A stretch of DNA of 64,000 bases, taken from Plantactinospora endophytica. Its GTDB lineage: Bacteria > Actinomycetota > Actinomycetes > Mycobacteriales > Micromonosporaceae. A program made the position numbers and the translations under genes. Where the stretch lies: NCBI RefSeq assembly GCF_016862915.1, contig NZ_BONW01000008.1, positions 124,001 to 188,000 on the forward strand, in the 5' to 3' direction. Below, piece after piece: positions 60,218 to 64,000 of the stretch. The notes under the pieces are model-generated. The model did not search any database, was not told where the DNA came from, and saw only the letters and a list, made by a program, of their open reading frames with translations. Position 1 is the first letter of the stretch. Each line of letters starts with the position of its first letter.

Positions 60218-61474
60218 TTGTCGGCGTCGGTGGACGTATCCGCAGCGGTGGTCGGGACCGGCCCGGCAACGGGGACGACGGCCGGCGCACTGCGCCGGCT
60301 GCTCTGGGGCCGGGGCGTCTCGGCGCTCGGCGACGGCATGTGGTTCACCATCTGGGCGCTCTACCTCACCGGGATCGTCGGCATCTCCGCCGGTACCGTC
60401 GGGATCGGCATGGCGGTCGCCGCCGCCTTCGGGCTCGCGGCGGCCGTGCCGCTCGGCGCCCTCGCCGACCGGCACGACCCGCGCCGGGTGCTGGTCGTGA
60501 TCGCCGTGGTCCGGACCGCCGCCATGGCCGGCTACCTGCTGGTGGACGGCGTCTGGAGCTTCCTGGTCGTCACCGTCGCCTTCGTCGCCCTGGCCAACGG
60601 CGGCAGCGCGGTCCGCACCGCCCTGGTGGCGGCACTGGTCCGCGACAACCGGGCACGCGTCCGCGAACTGGCCCGGCAGCGGGTCGCCCAGCACGTCGGC
60701 TACGCCGCCGGTGCGGGCCTCGGCGCCGCCGTACTCGCCGTGGACCGGCCCGTCGGCTACACGGTCGCCATCGCCGCCAACGCGGTCACCTTCGCGGTCT
60801 TCGCGGTCGTCACCGCCACCGTTCCCGGCCGCCGGGTCCACGGCCCGACCAGGCCGGTCCGGGCGAACGTCCGGGCCGCCGTCGGCGACCTGCCGTACGT
60901 CGGCGTCACCGCCGCCGTCGCGCTCCTCTCGCTCTGCTGGGCGATGCTCTCCACCGGCCTGCCACTGTGGATCTCACAGTCGACCCGGCTACCGCTCGTG
61001 CTCAGCGGCATCGTGGTCGTGATCAGTTCCGTCGGCATCGCCGCCGGACAGGTGCCGGCGACCCGGCTCGCCCGCACCCCGGCGGCGGCCACCCGGACGG
61101 CCGTCTGCTCGGGCGTCGCACTGGCGGTGAGCTGCCTGCTGCTGGCCAGCACGAGCGGCGGGGCCGGCCCGGTCGCGGTCACCGTCGTGGTGGTCGCGGC
61201 GCTGGCGCACCTCGCCGGCGAACTCGGGTACGTCGCGTCGAGCTGGGCACTGTCGCTCGGCCTGGCCCGGGAGCAGGCACTCGGCGCGTACCAGGGCTTG
61301 GCCGAGGCGGCCACCGCGACGGTGCAGATCTTCGGACCCGCCCTGTTCACCCTCGCCGTCGGCGGCCACGGCACCGTCGGCTGGCTGGTCGTCGCCGCGA
61401 TCTTCCTGCTCGCCGCGTCGCTGCTGCCGACCCTGGTCCGGCGGGCCCTGCGCAACCGCCCGGCCGACGTCTGA
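60218..61474 (+). CDS. MFS transporter
   Basis: A 418-residue protein with about 12 helices; motif A-like GALADRHDPRRVL after the second helix, and the opening LLWGRGVSALGDGMWFTIWALYL typical of the macrolide/drug-efflux-like MFS group paired with ArsR regulators. Start TTG at 60218 follows GGTGG; an internal start is possible. Divergent from arsR and overlapped upstream by the shared operators. Confidence 0.88.
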   Translation: MSASVDVSAAVVGTGPATGTTAGALRRLLWGRGVSALGDGMWFTIWALYLTGIVGISAGTVGIGMAVAAAFGLAAAVPLGALADRHDPRRVLVVIAVVRTAAMAGYLLVDGVWSFLVVTVAFVALANGGSAVRTALVAALVRDNRARVRELARQRVAQHVGYAAGAGLGAAVLAVDRPVGYTVAIAANAVTFAVFAVVTATVPGRRVHGPTRPVRANVRAAVGDLPYVGVTAAVALLSLCWAMLSTGLPLWISQSTRLPLVLSGIVVVISSVGIAAGQVPATRLARTPAAATRTAVCSGVALAVSCLLLASTSGGAGPVAVTVVVVAALAHLAGELGYVASSWALSLGLAREQALGAYQGLAEAATATVQIFGPALFTLAVGGHGTVGWLVVAAIFLLAASLLPTLVRRALRNRPADV

Positions 61475-61504
61475 GCACACCGCCCGGCCAGCGCCCCGCG
61501 ACCG

Positions 61505-63166
61505 CTAGTCGCTGCTGTTCGCGATGGCCTCCTCGAACTCGGTACGGACCTTGTCGCCGCCGGTGCTGCGCCACTGCTTGAGGACCTCGTCCCAGGCCGA
61601 GACCGGCTTGCGACCGCTGAGGACGTCCATCTGGGCGTCGTTGACGATCGTGCCGAGCTGGCCGGACCGGCGGGACCAGGTGTCGGAGAAGAGTCCGAGG
61701 GTCGGGTCCTTGACCGCCGTCGGGATGATCGACGCCTGGTACTCGTACGACTTCCGGGTCGCCTCGGCCTCGCCGGGTACGAAGATGACGTCGGGGGCGT
61801 CCACGATGTAGCGGATCCCGAGTACCGTCTGGCTGACCCCGGCCTGGGTCAACTCCGGCCCGCCGTCGGACATCCGGTAGTGCACTCCGGCGAGGCCGTA
61901 CCGGCGGAGCAGCCACTCCTCGGTGCCGAACGGTGCCGCCAGCCAGTTGCAGACCTTCAGCAGCGCCCGGACCCGGCCCTCGTCGGCCTTCTTGAACGCG
62001 GTGAAGTTGTTTGTCGCCTGGGCCTGCCAGGTGGCCGCGAACCCGCCGCCCTCGTGCCTCGGCGGGCGCATGCCACCGATGTCGAAGTCGGGGCCGGCGA
62101 TGTTCTCGGCGTAGAACTGCGGCCAGGCGGTGTACCGGTCGGTGATCATCGTCGCGCTGCCCGCGTTGAACCACTTCTTCGTCGGCGCGTTGTTGCTGAA
62201 ACTGTCCGGATGCACCACGCCGTCCTTGACCAGCCGGGCGGTGTCCGAGAGCGCCTGCCGGAACTCCTCGCTCTCGTACGCGCTGACCAGCCGGCCGCCC
62301 TCCATCTTCCACCGCCACGGGTTGCCGAGCATCTGGCGGACGAAGTCGAGCGGAGCCTGGGCCAGCGCCCAGCGGTTGGCCCGGGCGTCGGTGAGTTTCC
62401 GGCAGACCGCCCGGAACTCGGCGAAGCTCTCCGGCTGGGGGTCGGCGCCGAGAGACTTGAACAGGTCGTCCCGGCGCATCATCAGGGTGCCGCCGATGCC
62501 CCGGGGCACCGGCAGGCCGTAGATGCCGCCGTTGTAGCGGCAGTCCCGCCACGCGTCGGTGGGCAGGTTGGCCAGGAACGGGTACTCGTGCACCGCGTCG
62601 CCGGACAGGTACGGGGAGAGGTCCTGGCACTTTGCGGCGAGCCAGGCCGGCAGGTTCGCCGTACCGGCGGGCAGGCCGTTGGGGGTGAACAGCGCCGGCA
62701 CGATCACGTCCGGCAGGTCGTCCCCGGCGACCAGGGTGGCGAACTTGGCCGGCATGTCGGGATTGGGCACGATGGTCAGCCGCAGGTCGACGCCGAGCCG
62801 CCGGTTCATCTCCTGCCAGAACGGGTTCTGCCCGACGGCGGGCGGCACCGGCGAGTTGGTGAGGACGAAGGCGGAGAGTTCGCCGCCGTCGCCGGGCGGG
62901 CCATCGGTGGCCCGTACCGGCGGCTCCGGATATTTCAGGAACGCGTCCAGCAGCCCCTGCCGGTTGCCCCGCAGGTCCGGCCGGACCCCGGTGTACGGCA
63001 GGTAGTTCGGCAGCCTGGCCGAACCGCTGGCCCGGTTCTGGTCGCTGTTGCCGGTGGAGCCGCCGTCGCCGCAGCCGGCGAGCAGGCCCGGGGTGGCGAG
63101 AGCGGCGGCGGTGCCGAGCGCACCGGTAAGGAGTTGCCGCCGACCGATCGACGGAGAACTGGTCAT
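61505..63166 (-). CDS. Sugar ABC transporter substrate-binding lipoprotein
   Basis: A 553-residue extracellular solute-binding protein. The N-terminus RRQLLTGALGTAAAL...LLAGC has a twin-Arg and a lipobox with Cys32, so it is a (probably Tat-exported) lipoprotein. The length and features such as FVLTNSPVPPAVGQNPFWQEMNRRLGVDLRLTIVPNPD match the LipO/oligosaccharide-binding group. Downstream of the permease gene in the same operon, it captures the substrate for import. The substrate is unknown. Confidence 0.9.
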   Translation of the reverse strand: MTSSPSIGRRQLLTGALGTAAALATPGLLAGCGDGGSTGNSDQNRASGSARLPNYLPYTGVRPDLRGNRQGLLDAFLKYPEPPVRATDGPPGDGGELSAFVLTNSPVPPAVGQNPFWQEMNRRLGVDLRLTIVPNPDMPAKFATLVAGDDLPDVIVPALFTPNGLPAGTANLPAWLAAKCQDLSPYLSGDAVHEYPFLANLPTDAWRDCRYNGGIYGLPVPRGIGGTLMMRRDDLFKSLGADPQPESFAEFRAVCRKLTDARANRWALAQAPLDFVRQMLGNPWRWKMEGGRLVSAYESEEFRQALSDTARLVKDGVVHPDSFSNNAPTKKWFNAGSATMITDRYTAWPQFYAENIAGPDFDIGGMRPPRHEGGGFAATWQAQATNNFTAFKKADEGRVRALLKVCNWLAAPFGTEEWLLRRYGLAGVHYRMSDGGPELTQAGVSQTVLGIRYIVDAPDVIFVPGEAEATRKSYEYQASIIPTAVKDPTLGLFSDTWSRRSGQLGTIVNDAQMDVLSGRKPVSAWDEVLKQWRSTGGDKVRTEFEEAIANSSD

Positions 63167-63217
63167 CTCTGCTCCTTGGCGTGACGCCTGCGGGGGATCG
63201 GGGGAGGAGGAGCGGGT

Positions 63218-64000
63218 TCAGCCCTTGACCGCGCCGAGCAGTACGCCCTTCGTGAAGTGCCGTTGCACGAAGGGGTAGACGACGAGGACGGGGACGATGG
63301 AGAGCACCAGGATGGCCATCTGGATCGCCTCCTGGGGCGGCAGCGCCGTGCCGGCCGCACCGAGTTGGTCGACGCCGAGCTGCGTCTGGTTGACCACGTA
63401 CGTCCGCAGCACGAGCTGCAACGGCCACTTCGCGGTGTCGTTCAGGTAGAGCAGTGCGCTGAAGAACGCGTTCCAGTACGCCACCGCGTAGAACAGGCCG
63501 ATGACCGCGAGTACGGCCCGGCTCAGCGGCAGCACGATCCGGAACAGGATGGCGAGGTCACCGGCGCCGTCGATCCGGGCGCCGTCGATCACCTCCCGGG
63601 GCAGGTCCAGGAAGAACGCCCGCAGGACGATCACGTTGAACGCGTTGACCGCGACCGGCAGGATCAACGCCCAGTAGGAGTCGAGCAGCCCGAGACTCTT
63701 CACCACCAGGTAACTCGGAATGATCCCGGGGGTGAAGAGCAGGGCGAACAGCACCACCATCAGCAGCGGCCGGTGCGCCACCGAGCGGGGGCGGCTCAGC
63801 CCGTACGCCAGCAGGATGGTGGCGGCCATGCTCAACGCCGTACCGGCGGCGGTGACGAAGAGGCTGACCAGGGTCGCCCGGGTCACCACGCCACCGGAGA
63901 GGATCGCGGCGTACGCGGCGAAGCTGACCTGGTCGGGCCAGAGCACGAAGCCGCCGTCCCGGGTGAGCTGCTCCCGGGTGGCGAGGCTGGTGGAGACGAT
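63218..64000 (-). CDS. Carbohydrate ABC transporter permease (LplC/MalG-like), 5' end outside window
   Basis: At least 260 residues: helices include TLVSLFVTAAGTALSMAATILLAYGLS and LLMVVLFALLFTPGIIPSYLVVKSLGLL, and the EAA motif appears as EVIDGARIDGAGDLAILFRIVLPLSRA. The frame stays open through the last base of the window, with IVSTSLATREQLTRDGGF upstream of an internal GTG at 63946, so the true start is beyond 64000. Pairs with the lipoprotein 51 bases downstream. A second permease is expected further upstream. Confidence 0.92.
   Translation of the reverse strand: MVSTSLATREQLTRDGGFVLWPDQVSFAAYAAILSGGVVTRATLVSLFVTAAGTALSMAATILLAYGLSRPRSVAHRPLLMVVLFALLFTPGIIPSYLVVKSLGLLDSYWALILPVAVNAFNVIVLRAFFLDLPREVIDGARIDGAGDLAILFRIVLPLSRAVLAVIGLFYAVAYWNAFFSALLYLNDTAKWPLQLVLRTYVVNQTQLGVDQLGAAGTALPPQEAIQMAILVLSIVPVLVVYPFVQRHFTKGVLLGAVKG

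Noticed and set aside
1-64000. tRNA, rRNA, transposase or integrase genes
   Set aside because: I looked for characteristic tRNA T-loop sequences and transposase motifs and found none. A tRNA scan would settle this, since manual reading can miss one.

Overview
The window is a GC-rich (clearly above 70 %) actinobacterial chromosome segment. GTG starts, tightly coupled ATGA/GTGA gene junctions, an Mce lipid-import operon, XRE/DUF397 gene pairs, a DUF574-type methyltransferase and two fused-domain or ECF sigma factors point to Micromonosporaceae (Micromonospora/Plantactinospora-like). The taxonomic call is inference from gene content and style. No rRNA, tRNA, CRISPR array, complete insertion sequence or phage block was seen.

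Layout. 1-6023 (minus) is the start of an Mce operon: ATPase, two YrbE permeases, three whole Mce proteins and the first bases of a fourth. 6321-8713 holds a SigD/ShbA-like sigma factor with its coupled anti-sigma factor, then a small membrane protein. 8778-15792 carries a secreted ricin-type lectin, an alpha/beta hydrolase, a carboxymuconolactone-decarboxylase-like protein divergent from an ECF41 sigma factor with matching promoters, an HxlR regulator divergent from a small Cys-tailed peptide plus a FrnE/DsbA protein, a DMT exporter and a LysR regulator. 15821-20752 is a divergent pair: a Trypco1-type small protein and a 1,502-residue trypsin-NACHT-membrane protein, a predicted conflict/defence module and the most interesting system here. 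20784-22053 is a decaying XRE/DUF397 locus with a recent tandem duplication.

22071-28019 has a TetR regulator divergent from an acyl-CoA metabolism operon (SDR, acyl-CoA dehydrogenase, MaoC, TetR-like C-terminal fragment), then a TetR/MFS efflux pair with three palindromic operators. 28168-34032 includes a MmcQ/YjbR protein, an unrecognised membrane protein and a PaoABC-like molybdenum aldehyde oxidoreductase. 34033-36106 is an XRE/TPR regulator with two small Cys-motif proteins. 36294-44248 is mostly exported or stand-alone enzymes: Cip1-like protein, DUF574 methyltransferase, M64 peptidase, TRM11-like methyltransferase, M23 peptidase and a major-royal-jelly-like protein.

44567-49335 is a compact ACP / ketosynthase / degenerate ketosynthase / ligase-thioesterase cluster of unknown product. 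49431-53310 holds DUF4331, LtrA and aminopeptidase P genes. 53547-59113 is a two-component system divergent from an ABC exporter whose first permease carries an inserted extracellular beta-sandwich. 59326-61474 is an ArsR/MFS pair with two matching operators, and 61505-64000 is part of a sugar-type ABC importer.

A recurring theme is short tandem duplication (7 to 254 bp) at gene edges. At least ten independent examples were read directly, two of which duplicated a translation start.
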